This document shows positions 7,850 to 15,999 of a stretch of 64,000 bases of DNA, in pieces. The notes under the pieces were generated by a model. It was not told where the DNA came from. It was given only the letters and a program-made list of their open reading frames with translations, and ran no database searches. A program made the position numbers and the translations under genes. The DNA comes from UBA9676 sp963741615 (GTDB lineage: Bacteria > Actinomycetota > Actinomycetes > Streptosporangiales > Streptosporangiaceae): positions 124,001 to 188,000 of the forward strand of contig CAVUIU010000007.1 in NCBI GenBank assembly GCA_963741615.1. The letters run 5' to 3'. The stretch's first letter is position 1, and each line of letters begins with the position of its first letter.

Positions 7850-10714
7850 TCAGGAGTCTTCCCCATCCGGCGGGGACGCAGAGCCGGGTGCGAGGAGCTC
7901 GTAGGCAGGGTTGATCATCACGGGGGTGCCCTCCCGCACCCCGACCGGGCCGCGGAAGCGGACCCGTGCCCCGCAGATGATGCCCGGGATGTGCGAGCGG
8001 CCGTAGAACAGGGCGGTCAGGTCCCCGGTGGCATCGGAGATCTCGACGGCGAGCACCGAATTCCGCTCGACCGGCCGGATCTCGACCGCGCGGACGCGTC
8101 CTGCCACGGTGGCCCGGCCCGGCTTGCTCAGCGAGCCGATGGGGTTCACCCCGGGCGGGGGGGCAGGGCGGTCATAGGTGGCCCGGTCGGAGTCGGCGCG
8201 GTCGTGCCCGGCGCGGTCCCGGCCGTCCGGGTCCCCGGCCGGCGCGTCGGCGCGTCGCCCGCGTCGCCCGCGCAGCAGGTTCCGCAGCGCCGAGGGGGGC
8301 GGGGCGGCCAGCACCGGCGGCTCGGCCGCGGCCGCCGCGCCGGGGCCGGAGACCTCCGCAGGCGCTCCCGGGGCAGCGGCGGTCTCGCCAGGGGTGGCGG
8401 CGGTCTCGGCCGGGGTGGCGGCGGCCCCGGGCGGGACTGTAGCCTCGCCCGGGAGTGCGGCCTCACCTGTTGGGACGGCCTCGCCCGGGACTGCGGGCTC
8501 ACCTCGTGGGGCGGCCGCACCTGGTGGCGCCGGGCCGGCTGCCGCCCCTTCCGCTGCCGCCCTGTCCGCGGGCGCAGGCACCTCGGTCTTCCCCTCCAGT
8601 TCGGCCACCAGCACCTGACCCGCGGGCGGCGTGGCGGCTGGCGGCTGGCCGGTCCGCTCCCGTTCGCGCTCGACCTGGCGCTCGTGCAGGACCTCAATCC
8701 GGCTGCGCACGTCGAACGGGATGATGGTGGCGGCGGAGCGCGGGATCCGGCTCACCACGGCGGCGATCTTGTCAGCGGTGCGGTCGTGCAGCAGCCTGCC
8801 GAGCAGCGGCGAGTAGCTGCGCCGGGGCAGGACCACGGTCACCTGCGTGCCGGGCTGCGCCACCTCCCGGCTGACCAGTTCGGCGGCCGCCTTGGGCAGG
8901 CGGCGGTCCGGGCAGTCGATGAAGTCGAGCACCACCCCCCGGTCGGCCCGCACCCACTCCTCCCGCAGTTCGTCGGCCTGGGCGGTGTCGATGACGAAGT
9001 GCACCGCGCGCAGCGTCGTCGGCCGCAGGCTCCGGGCGTACCGCAGCGCCGCCAGCGTTGCCAGGTCGAAGCTGTCCACCAGCAGGTACACGGTGCGGCG
9101 GGGATAGTTCGGCGCCTCGGGCGGCCGGGACCGCCCCCCGATCCGCTCCAGGACCTGCGACTCCAGCGTGTACTCGCGGTTCAGCCGGATGAGGGCCGGC
9201 ACGCCGATGATGAACAGGATGACGACCAGGTAGGCGCCTTCGGTGAACTTGACCACCACGAAGATCAGTACGACGATCAACGACGTCACGCCCGCCGAGA
9301 AGTTGATCACCAGCTTGCGCCGCCAGCCCGTCTCCCTGGTCCGGTGGTGGTACCTGGCCATGCCGAACCCGGCCAGGGTGAAGGCGGTGAAGACGCCGAT
9401 CGCGTAGAACGGCACGAGTTTGTTGACGTTCGCCCCGACGGCGGCCATCAGGACGCAGGACAGTATCGCGAGCACGATGATCCCGCTGGAGAAGACCAGC
9501 CGGTGGCCGCGCTTGGTCAGCCAGCGCGGCAGGAAGGCGTCCTCGGCCACGAAGTTGGCCAGGAACGGGAACCCGTTGAAGCTGGTGTTCCCCCCGGTGT
9601 AGAGGATCAGCGCGGTCGCCGACTGGACCAGGATCCACAGCCCGGTGCCCAGGGCCGAACGCCCGAAGACCATCCTGGCTTCCTGGGAGAGCACCGTCGG
9701 CACCCCGTCCGTGAAGGGCGCGGCGTGCGTGACATGCGCCAGCCAGGAGATGCCGGCCACCAGCGAGCCCAGGATGACGCCCTCGGTCACCAGCACGCGG
9801 CGGGCGTTGATGCCCTCCGGCGGCCGGAACGCGCTCACCGCGTTCGAGACCGCCTCGATGCCGGTCAGCGACGACCCGCCGTTGGCGAACGCGCGCAGCA
9901 GCACGAAGACCATGCCGAAGGCGATCAGGCCGCTGTAGGAATGCGCGTGGCCGTACTGCCCGGGCACCGGGTAAGGGTACTGGTGCAGCGTGCCGAAAAT
10001 CTCGCGAACCAGGCCGGTGATGATCATGAGGATCACCACGCCGGAGAACAGGTAGGTGGGGACCGCGAACGACCGCCCTGCCTCGCGGATGCCGCGCAGG
10101 TTGCCGAAGCACATCGCGATGACGATGCACACGGAGATCACGGTGATCAGCGTCGGGTTGTCGATGGCGTGGACGGCCGACGCGACGGCCGCGGTTCCCG
10201 CGGCCACCTGCACCGCGACCGTGACGACGTAGTCGATGAGCAGGGCGACGGCGGCGATCTGCGCCACCCGCGGGCCGAAGTTGTCCCGGGCCACCACGTA
10301 GGATCCGCCGGCCCTGGTGTAGACCGTGACGACCTCGCGGTAGGACAGCACCACCAGCGCCATCACGAACAGGACGACACCGGTCAGCGGCAGGATGAGG
10401 GCGAATGCGGTGATCGCGAGACCGCCCCGGAGCAGCTCGATGAGGATCTCCTCGGTGCCGTAGGCCGACGAGGAGATCCCGTCCGGGGCCAGCACACCGA
10501 GCGCCAGCACGTTGGAGAGCCGCTGCTCACCAAGTTCCTCGTTGACCAGCGGCGGGCCCAGCAGCTTGCGCTTGACCGAGTACCAGAAACCCTCCGACGT
10601 GCTTTCCACCCCGTCGAAGCCGACTGCCCTGCGTATGGCCACGCTCGTGTGTCCCGTCGGTTGTTCAGCCCTGTTGTGGTCTTCATACCATCGCTTGTCT
10701 GCGGCATCACCCAC
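7850..10714 (-). CDS. APC permease fused to a USP-like domain and an OB-fold
   Basis: This 954-residue protein has three parts. Residues about 60-510 are an amino acid/polyamine/organocation permease core with twelve predicted helices (GISSSAYGTEEILIELL in helix 1, GGSSLTGIEAVSNAVSAF in helix 6). About 530-680 is a soluble alpha/beta domain (VYLLVDSFDLATLAAL, QVTVVLPRRSYSPLL) like the universal-stress-type C-termini of this permease group. A Pro/Ala/Glu/Gly linker of about 150 residues with PGEA repeats leads to a C-terminal OB-fold (about 860-945; VAGRVRAVEIRP, TALFYGRSHIPGI). In streptomycetes, as I recall, an OB-fold protein is encoded as a separate gene near a permease of this type, so the fusion suggests a functional link. 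The substrate is unknown. The start (GTG 10714) lacks a clear ribosome site. Confidence 0.85.
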   Translation of the reverse strand: MGDAADKRWYEDHNRAEQPTGHTSVAIRRAVGFDGVESTSEGFWYSVKRKLLGPPLVNEELGEQRLSNVLALGVLAPDGISSSAYGTEEILIELLRGGLAITAFALILPLTGVVLFVMALVVLSYREVVTVYTRAGGSYVVARDNFGPRVAQIAAVALLIDYVVTVAVQVAAGTAAVASAVHAIDNPTLITVISVCIVIAMCFGNLRGIREAGRSFAVPTYLFSGVVILMIITGLVREIFGTLHQYPYPVPGQYGHAHSYSGLIAFGMVFVLLRAFANGGSSLTGIEAVSNAVSAFRPPEGINARRVLVTEGVILGSLVAGISWLAHVTHAAPFTDGVPTVLSQEARMVFGRSALGTGLWILVQSATALILYTGGNTSFNGFPFLANFVAEDAFLPRWLTKRGHRLVFSSGIIVLAILSCVLMAAVGANVNKLVPFYAIGVFTAFTLAGFGMARYHHRTRETGWRRKLVINFSAGVTSLIVVLIFVVVKFTEGAYLVVILFIIGVPALIRLNREYTLESQVLERIGGRSRPPEAPNYPRRTVYLLVDSFDLATLAALRYARSLRPTTLRAVHFVIDTAQADELREEWVRADRGVVLDFIDCPDRRLPKAAAELVSREVAQPGTQVTVVLPRRSYSPLLGRLLHDRTADKIAAVVSRIPRSAATIIPFDVRSRIEVLHERQVERERERTGQPPAATPPAGQVLVAELEGKTEVPAPADRAAAEGAAAGPAPPGAAAPRGEPAVPGEAVPTGEAALPGEATVPPGAAATPAETAATPGETAAAPGAPAEVSGPGAAAAAEPPVLAAPPPSALRNLLRGRRGRRADAPAGDPDGRDRAGHDRADSDRATYDRPAPPPGVNPIGSLSKPGRATVAGRVRAVEIRPVERNSVLAVEISDATGDLTALFYGRSHIPGIICGARVRFRGPVGVREGTPVMINPAYELLAPGSASPPDGEDS

Positions 10715-10740
10715 CAGGGCAGGTGGCCACGGCAGCGGCA

Positions 10741-10832
10741 GGGCCGGGGAGCCGCGGAGCCGGGCTGGCCGCAGGGCCGGAGGAACCGGGAGCTGACCTG
10801 GCCGCGGGGCCGGGGGAGCCGCGGAGCCGGGC
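10741..10832. repeat. Direct repeat in the Nramp/APC gap
   Basis: A 25-26 base GC-rich sequence occurs twice in the same orientation (10741-10765 and 10807-10832), differing by one inserted G. It fills most of the 120-base gap between the APC start and the Nramp-like stop. It contains short self-complementary segments and may form a transcript hairpin; nothing more can be supported. Confidence 0.45.
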
Positions 10833-10835
10833 AGG

Positions 10836-12179
10836 TCAGCCGATGCCGAAGAACCCGAGCACGGTGGAGCCGAGCAGGAGCAGGCTCATCGCCGAGATGC
10901 CGGCCACGCACACGCCGGCCACGACCTTGAACACCGACCCGTTCGCGGCCTTGCCCAGCACGCTGCGGCGGCTGGTGAGGATCAGGATGAAGACCAGGAT
11001 GACCGGGGTGACGATGCCCTGCAGCACCTGGGTGCCGATCAGCAGGGTGATCAGGTTGATGTGGGTGAGGGCAAGCGCCGCGCCGATGATGACCTGCACG
11101 GCGAACAGCCCGAGGAACAGCCGGGCCTCGGTGAACCGGCGGGACACCGACCGCTCCACCCCGACCGCCTCGCTGATGGCGTAAGCGCTGGACAGCGGGA
11201 CCACCGCGCCCGCCAGCGCGGACGCGCCGATCAGCCCGAGCGCGAACAGGAGCTCGGCGGCCGACCCCGCCACCGGCCGCAGCGCCTGGGCGGCCTCCGC
11301 CGCCGAGGTCAGCGGGCCGCGCCCGCCGATGGCGGCGGCCGTCGCGATGATGATCGTGATCGACACGATGCACGCGAACAAGGCCCCGGAGATCGCGTCG
11401 ATCCGGGCCCGCGGGTAGTCGGCCGGGTCGGCGCCCTTGTCGACCACCCCCGCCGCCGCGTACAGCTGCATGTACGGGCTGACCGTCGTCCCGATCAGGG
11501 CGACACCCAGCAGCAGGTAGGGCTTGGTGAACAGGAAATGCGGGACGACCAGATTGGAGCCGACCGCGCTCCAGTCCGGGCGGCCCAGGATGGCCGCGAT
11601 CGGGTAGGCGAGGAAAGCGAGCGACATGATCAGGAAGATCCGCTCGGCATAACGATAGGAGCCGAACGAGACGAGCGCCCAGATGGCGACGGCGGCGATC
11701 GGGATGATGATGTAACGGCTGACCCCGAGCAGCTCGAAGGCGGCACCGATGCCCGCGAACTCCGACACCACCAGCCCGGTGTTGGCCAGCAGCACGCAGA
11801 AGAGCGCGACCGCGGTCATCCGCAGGGTGAACTGCTCCCGGATGAGGGCGGCGAGGCCCTTGCCGGTGTGCGTGCCCAGCCGGACCGCCATCTCCTGCAC
11901 CAGCACCAGCGCCACGGTGACCAGCACCATGAAGAACAGCGTCCGGTAGACGAACTGCGATCCGGCCGAGGCGTAGGTCGCGATACCGGCTGCGTCGTTG
12001 CCCGCGTTGGCCGCCACCACTCCCGGGCCGGCGATGGCCAGGACGAGCCAGATCCGGCTCTTGCGGGTCCGCATCAGCCGGATCCCGCCGGACCGGATCC
12101 TGGTCAGGCCCGTGCCGACCCGGGCCCGGGACGGCCGCTCTTCCCCGGCTTCCTGCACCTCCTCGTGCGCGCTGCTCAC
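10836..12179 (-). CDS. Nramp-family transporter with altered metal-site motifs
   Basis: This 447-residue, 11-12-helix membrane protein has the overall SLC11/Nramp plan (GPG at the start of helix 1, residues 51-53). The metal-site signatures differ from Mn/Fe importers: DPGN of helix 1 reads DAAG (from Asp62), and the M-P-H segment of helix 6 reads S-P-Y within TTVSPYMQLY (about 231-240), so the soft-metal Met is absent. Nramp-related Mg2+ transporters (NRMTs) are known to lack that Met, which fits transport of Mg2+ or another hard cation. Its GTG start overlaps the stop of the upstream MgtE_N/CBS gene by 4 bases (GTGA), implying translational coupling with a predicted Mg2+ sensor. Confidence 0.85.
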   Translation of the reverse strand: MSSAHEEVQEAGEERPSRARVGTGLTRIRSGGIRLMRTRKSRIWLVLAIAGPGVVAANAGNDAAGIATYASAGSQFVYRTLFFMVLVTVALVLVQEMAVRLGTHTGKGLAALIREQFTLRMTAVALFCVLLANTGLVVSEFAGIGAAFELLGVSRYIIIPIAAVAIWALVSFGSYRYAERIFLIMSLAFLAYPIAAILGRPDWSAVGSNLVVPHFLFTKPYLLLGVALIGTTVSPYMQLYAAAGVVDKGADPADYPRARIDAISGALFACIVSITIIIATAAAIGGRGPLTSAAEAAQALRPVAGSAAELLFALGLIGASALAGAVVPLSSAYAISEAVGVERSVSRRFTEARLFLGLFAVQVIIGAALALTHINLITLLIGTQVLQGIVTPVILVFILILTSRRSVLGKAANGSVFKVVAGVCVAGISAMSLLLLGSTVLGFFGIG

Positions 12180-13561
12180 TGCAGGAGCCTCGTGAAGTGC
12201 AGCCGCCCGTGGCCGGGGACGAGCGCGTCCAGCACGTCGTCGGAGAGGATCCGGCCGAGTGGCTTGCCCTTGTCATCCACCACGAGCAGCGACGAGCGCC
12301 GCGACTCCACCATCTCGGTGGCGACCGTGTCCATGTCGGCGTCCGGGCGCAGGGTGACCGGGGGATTGTCGGGGTCGATCAGGTCGGACAGCGGCTTGTC
12401 GCCGTCGTTCACCAGCAGGTCGAAGGCCGACACGTCACCGATGAGCCTGCCCTTGGCGTCAACGACGGCGACCGAGTCGATCTCGGTCTGGTGCTTGGCC
12501 AGCTTGCGCAGCCTCTTCCGCACTTCGGCGACGGTCTCGTCGGGGCCCGCGCAGCAGAGCACCGTGGTCATCACCCCCCCGGCCTCATCTTCGGGGTAGC
12601 CGAGCAGGCGGGCCAGCTCCCGCTGGGTCGGCGCCGGCATCCGGGCGAGGAGATGTGCCTGCTCGTCCGCGGGGAGGTCGCGCAGCGCGTCGACCGCCTC
12701 GTCGGGTTCCATCCGCGCGACCAGCTCGGCGGCCTGCGCCGGTTCCATCTCGCGCAGCAGGGCGGTCAGCTCCTGTGGCTCCATCTCCTCCAGGACGTCC
12801 GCGGCGAGGTCGTCGTCGAGGCTGGCCAGCAGCTCCTTCCGGCCCGGCCTGCCGAGCTCTTCCAGCACGTCCGCGAGCTCTGCCGGGCGCAGCCGGCGCA
12901 GCGCCGAGTGCGGGGCTCTCAGCTTCATGGCGGCGGGATCCTCGGGTGAGTCGGCGCCGAACGACTCGACCGCGGCCCAGTCGATGACCCGGTCCGGGGT
13001 CGGGTGCCAGCGGAAGCGCTTGGGGCCGAGCCGGCGCAGCAGCGTCTGCAGGCTCACGTCCACGCCCACCAGCCGGACCTGGTCGCCGACCTGGGCGAGG
13101 TACAGGTCGGCGGCCCGGATCACCTGCACCTCATCGGTGTCCACCAGCTGGTGATCGAGGATGTCGCGGTGCAGCAGCACCTCACCGTCGCGCCGCTGGA
13201 ACTCGCGCAGGTCCAGCCGGGCAGTCCGGAGCGTGACCGAGCGCCGATCGACGCGCTCGATGGCCGCGGCGTCGAGGTAAGCCTGGCGGCGCCCGACCCG
13301 GACCACGATCCCGGTCAGCGCGGGGTAGGCGTCGGTCCCGCCGTGGACCTGGGCGACCAGGTCGACGAGGCGGCCGACCTCCTCACCCGACTGGTTGAGA
13401 ACCGGGCAGCCGATGAGGCCGACAAGGGAGATGATGTTCTGCCTGACCAGGCGGCTGGTCATCAGCCGCTGGGAATGATTGGCAAACAGGTGCGAGCCGC
13501 CGTCGCCGTTGCGGGAACGCGCCCCTGGCAGTCTGCCGCTGAAGAAGTGCCGGTCGGACAC
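12176..13561 (-). CDS. Soluble PRC-barrel / MgtE_N / CBS-pair protein, predicted Mg2+ sensor
   Basis: This 461-residue protein has no membrane helix. After a 35-residue tail comes a PRC-barrel-like region (about 44-110, VGRLVDLVAQVHGG), then the superhelical MgtE N domain (about 222-325, with repeats like LADVLEELG and LTALLREMEP), the junction GYPEDEAGGVMTT, and two CBS motifs (about 328-388 and 395-452). In MgtE channels the N and CBS domains sense cytoplasmic Mg2+ and gate the pore. Here the pore domain is missing and the next gene, overlapping by 4 bases, is an Nramp-like transporter. I infer that this protein gates that transporter. GTG 13561 follows a strong AGGAGG site (13567-13572). 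Confidence 0.85.
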   Translation of the reverse strand: MSDRHFFSGRLPGARSRNGDGGSHLFANHSQRLMTSRLVRQNIISLVGLIGCPVLNQSGEEVGRLVDLVAQVHGGTDAYPALTGIVVRVGRRQAYLDAAAIERVDRRSVTLRTARLDLREFQRRDGEVLLHRDILDHQLVDTDEVQVIRAADLYLAQVGDQVRLVGVDVSLQTLLRRLGPKRFRWHPTPDRVIDWAAVESFGADSPEDPAAMKLRAPHSALRRLRPAELADVLEELGRPGRKELLASLDDDLAADVLEEMEPQELTALLREMEPAQAAELVARMEPDEAVDALRDLPADEQAHLLARMPAPTQRELARLLGYPEDEAGGVMTTVLCCAGPDETVAEVRKRLRKLAKHQTEIDSVAVVDAKGRLIGDVSAFDLLVNDGDKPLSDLIDPDNPPVTLRPDADMDTVATEMVESRRSSLLVVDDKGKPLGRILSDDVLDALVPGHGRLHFTRLLQ

Positions 13562-13596
13562 AGCAACCTCCTGGTCCGCCAGCCAGGCCGGGTGCT

Positions 13597-13710
13597 CTAT
13601 CCCGGGGCGGCCGGCAAGCGTGGAAGGAATGGGAACGGGCAGCGTCCGGCGGCCCGGCCTCTGGTGATGGCCGCGCTCGCCGTGGTGGTACTGCAGGGAT
13701 CACCAAGCAC
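13597..13710 (-). CDS. Candidate proline-rich leader peptide of the Mg-type operon
   Basis: A 37-codon frame starts at GTG 13710, seven bases after a near-perfect ribosome site (AAGGAGG, 13718-13724), and stops 35 bases before the MgtE_N/CBS gene. The peptide has six Pro, five of them among the last 13 residues (CPFPFLPRLPAAPG). Proline-codon-rich leaders control mgtA and mgtCBR in Salmonella by ribosome stalling, so a regulatory leader is plausible ahead of a Mg2+-type operon. No M-box riboswitch was recognised. A chance ORF in GC-rich DNA cannot be excluded; the ribosome site is the best support. From 13765 to the CoA-transferase stop at 13917 I see nothing definite. Confidence 0.4.
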   Translation of the reverse strand: MLGDPCSTTTASAAITRGRAAGRCPFPFLPRLPAAPG

Positions 13711-13749
13711 GGCCACACCTCCTTCGTGTCGGCTGCGAATCCGGCTGAT

Positions 13750-13764
13750 CGTGTGAAACACACG
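13750..13764. promoter_or_regulatory. Perfect 6-3-6 inverted repeat upstream of the leader ORF
   Basis: CGTGTG-AAA-CACACG is a perfect inverted repeat about 40 bases before the candidate leader ORF of the Mg-type operon. It may be an operator or an RNA hairpin in the 5' leader. Confidence 0.35.
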
Positions 13765-13916
13765 GCGGTATCCGGCGCTGGGCCGGAAACCTCCTGCTTA
13801 TAAGTCTGTCATACCGAGGTCCCTGACCGGGCCCCGCGTCCTGGCCGGTGCACGGACGGTACTGGCGCCGGGACGCTGTGCACTCGGATCTGCCCAGGCT
13901 GATGACACGGGTCCGG

Positions 13917-15053
13917 TCAGCTCGCCGCGCCCCGGTCCCGGAGGCTGGTGATCTCGGCGGCGCTGAACCCGAGTTCGGTGAGGACGTCGCCGGTGTCGGC
14001 GCCGGGCCGGGCCGGCGCCGACGGCAGGCGGCACGGGGTGCGGCTGAACCGCGGCGCAGGCGCGGGCTGGGTCACCCCGCCCACCTCGATGAACGTGCCC
14101 CGGGCGGCGTTGTGCGGGTGGCCGGGCGCGTCCCGCGGGCTGACCACCGGGGCCACGCAGGCGTCCGACCCCGCGAAGACCTCCACCCATTCGGCCTGTG
14201 TGCGCCCGGCGAACACCTCGTCCAGCCGCGCCCGCAGCACCGGCCAGCCGGAGCGGTCGTACTGGGCGGGCAGGCCGGCTCCGTCGAGCCCGAGACGGGC
14301 GAGCAGCTCGGCGTAGAACTTCGGTTCCAGCGCGCCCACGGCCATGTGCAGGCCGTCCGCGGTGGCGTACGTGTCGTAGAACGGGGCCCCGCCGTCGAGC
14401 ACGTTCGTGCCCCGCTCGTCCTGCCACGCCCCGGCCGCCCGCAGCCCGTACAGGAACGAGGCGAGCAGCGCCGAGCCGTCGACCATGGCGGCATCCACGA
14501 CCTGACCCAGCCCGGAGCGCTCGCGCTCCAGCAGGGCGGCGAGCACGCCGACGGCGAGCAGCATCCCGCCGCCGCCGAAGTCCCCGATCAGGTTGATCGG
14601 CGGGAGCGGCCGCTGGCCGGCCCGGCCGATCGGGTCGAGAGTGCCGGAGACCGCGATGTAGTCGATGTCGTGGCCCGCGGTGTCGGCGAGCGGGCCGTCC
14701 TGCCCCCACCCGGTCATCCGGGCGTAGATCAGCCGCGGGTTGCGCTGCGCGCACACGTCCGGGCCGAATCCGAGGCGCTCCGCCACGCCGGGCCGGAACG
14801 CCTCGACCAGCACGTCGGCCCCGTCGGCGAGGCGGAGCAGGACATCCACCCCGGCCGGGTCCTTGAGGTTGAGCCGGATGGACCGCCGGCTGCGGCACAG
14901 CGGGTTGACCGGGGGAAGTGCCTGCCTGCCCGAGCGGTCGGGCCGGTCCACCCGCAGCACGTCCGCGCCCAGGTCGGCCAGGACCATGCAGCCGAATGGC
15001 GCCGGCGCCAGGCTCGCCATCTCGATAACCCGCACCCCCTGCAGCGGACCCAT
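13917..15053 (-). CDS. CaiB/BaiF family CoA-transferase / alpha-methylacyl-CoA racemase
   Basis: This 378-residue cytoplasmic enzyme is of the class III CoA-transferase fold. It opens with GVRVIEMASLAPAPFGCMVL and carries DLGADVLRVDRPD, RLNLKDPAG, LVEAFRPGVAERLGFG and the GHDIDYIAVSG segment that contains the conserved His-Asp region of racemases; later PINLIGDFGGG matches alpha-methylacyl-CoA racemase more than formyl-CoA transferase. The likely role is epimerising 2-methyl-branched acyl-CoAs for beta-oxidation (inference). I chose ATG 15053, preceded by GGAGAG at good spacing, over the longer frame to 15119. It is divergent from a CsoR-like regulator, which may be coincidental. Confidence 0.88.
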   Translation of the reverse strand: MGPLQGVRVIEMASLAPAPFGCMVLADLGADVLRVDRPDRSGRQALPPVNPLCRSRRSIRLNLKDPAGVDVLLRLADGADVLVEAFRPGVAERLGFGPDVCAQRNPRLIYARMTGWGQDGPLADTAGHDIDYIAVSGTLDPIGRAGQRPLPPINLIGDFGGGGMLLAVGVLAALLERERSGLGQVVDAAMVDGSALLASFLYGLRAAGAWQDERGTNVLDGGAPFYDTYATADGLHMAVGALEPKFYAELLARLGLDGAGLPAQYDRSGWPVLRARLDEVFAGRTQAEWVEVFAGSDACVAPVVSPRDAPGHPHNAARGTFIEVGGVTQPAPAPRFSRTPCRLPSAPARPGADTGDVLTELGFSAAEITSLRDRGAAS

Positions 15054-15092
15054 CCACGCTCTCCTGTTCTCCCGCGAGTAGATGACCCTGAC

Positions 15093-15105
15093 GTCACATT
15101 GTGAC
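15093..15105. promoter_or_regulatory. Inverted repeat in the CoA-transferase/csoR gap
   Basis: GTCACA-T-TGTGAC is perfect and overlaps the palindrome TGACGTCA (15089-15096). It lies about 40 bases from both divergent starts. It does not resemble the G/C-tract operators usual for CsoR, so another regulator may bind here. Confidence 0.35.
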
Positions 15106-15145
15106 GCCGCCGCAAGCACAGGAGGCGGCTGGGCCCGCGAGCACG

Positions 15146-15160
15146 TATTGTCGCAGCATG
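15146..15160 (+). promoter_or_regulatory. Leaderless-type -10 of the CsoR-like gene
   Basis: TATTGT (15146-15151) ends six bases before the ATG at 15158, so transcription should begin at or next to the start codon. There is no ribosome-binding site, which supports a leaderless mRNA. Confidence 0.5.
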
Positions 15161-15439
15161 CGCGGCTATACCAAGGAGAAGGACGCCTACCTCAAGCGTC
15201 TGCGCCGGATCGAGGGTCAGGTCCGGGGGCTGCAGCGGATGGTGGAGGAGGACGTCTACTGCATCGACGTGCTCACCCAGGTCTCGGCGGTGACCCGGGC
15301 GCTGCAGGCGGTCGCACTCGGGCTGCTCGAGGACCATCTCGGCGCGTGTGTGGCCGAGGCAGTGCGCAAAGGCGGAGACGAGGGGCAGGCCTCGGTCCAC
15401 GAGGCTGCCGAGGCCATATCGCGCCTGGTCAAGTCCTGA
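15158..15439 (+). CDS. CsoR/RcnR family metal-sensing repressor
   Basis: This is a 93-residue all-helical repressor. It has the Cu(I)-sensing ligands of CsoR: Cys35 in VYCIDVL, His60 and Cys64 in LLEDHLGAC, plus the family start YLKRLRRIEGQVRGLQRMV. Apo-CsoR binds DNA and releases it on Cu(I). No copper exporter or chaperone gene is adjacent, so the target is elsewhere or the protein regulates something else. ATG 15158 is preferred over the longer frame because of family length and the -10 hexamer placed for leaderless transcription. Its end overlaps the convergent YbjN gene by 11 bases. Confidence 0.88.
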   Translation: MRGYTKEKDAYLKRLRRIEGQVRGLQRMVEEDVYCIDVLTQVSAVTRALQAVALGLLEDHLGACVAEAVRKGGDEGQASVHEAAEAISRLVKS

Positions 15440-15956
15440 CGTCCCCAGGGGCAGGCTCCGCAGGCTGCTCGGCGAAGCGGGCGAAGGCGCGCAGGTTCGC
15501 CAGGCTCTCACCACGCTTGACCCGCCACGCCCATTCCTTGCGGATCGAGGAGGCGAAGCCGATGGCCAGGGCGGGGTTGAAGTTCTCGTCGGAGTAGCTC
15601 AGGACACAGCCGAGGAGCCGGTCGATCTCATCGGCTGTCACCGACCCCAGCGGGAGGCGGCCGACCAGGTAGACGTCGCCCCGCGGGTCCACGGCGAAAT
15701 GGACGCCGTACATCCGGCCGTTGCGTTCCAGCAGGAACCGGTAGAAACGGGCATGATCCTCGTCCGGCTGGCGGCAGAAGAAGGCTTCCACGAGCAGGCT
15801 GTGCGGCCCGGCGATCAGCCAGGTCATCGTCGCCAGCTTGCGCTCGCCTTCCAGCCGTACCAGGTAACTGCCCGGCTGCGGCCGTTCGGGGATCAGCCCC
15901 AGCTCTGCCAGGGCTGATTCGATCGCGGTGGCCGCCCGCGCCTGCACCGGGGTCAC
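15429..15956 (-). CDS. YbjN domain-containing protein
   Basis: A 175-residue soluble protein with the YbjN fold: alternating strands such as SYLVRLEGERKLATMTWLIAG, a helix around FYRFLLERNGRMYGVHFAVD and the strand GDVYLVGRLPL, followed by LLGCVLSYSDENFNPAL. These proteins resemble type III secretion chaperones in fold; their job is unknown. In actinobacteria a YbjN gene commonly sits beside mshA, as here: it is 43 bases downstream of mshA on the same strand, so co-transcription is likely. The start at GTG 15956 is the only candidate in frame. Confidence 0.85.
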   Translation of the reverse strand: MTPVQARAATAIESALAELGLIPERPQPGSYLVRLEGERKLATMTWLIAGPHSLLVEAFFCRQPDEDHARFYRFLLERNGRMYGVHFAVDPRGDVYLVGRLPLGSVTADEIDRLLGCVLSYSDENFNPALAIGFASSIRKEWAWRVKRGESLANLRAFARFAEQPAEPAPGDVRT

Positions 15957-15999
15957 CGGCGCGCCGCCGGAGCCATTCCACTCATGGCTGTCTATCCTG

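Noticed and set aside
6860..10930. 1356-codon open frame on the + strand
   Set aside because: It is antisense to the CDF and APC genes, rich in His/Arg/Gln/Asp as expected from mirrored GC-rich codons, and shows no domain.
13562..13800. M-box or other Mg2+ riboswitch upstream of the MgtE-like gene
   Set aside because: I could not recognise the conserved M-box core; the leader ORF with a strong ribosome site is the better explanation. A covariance search would settle it.
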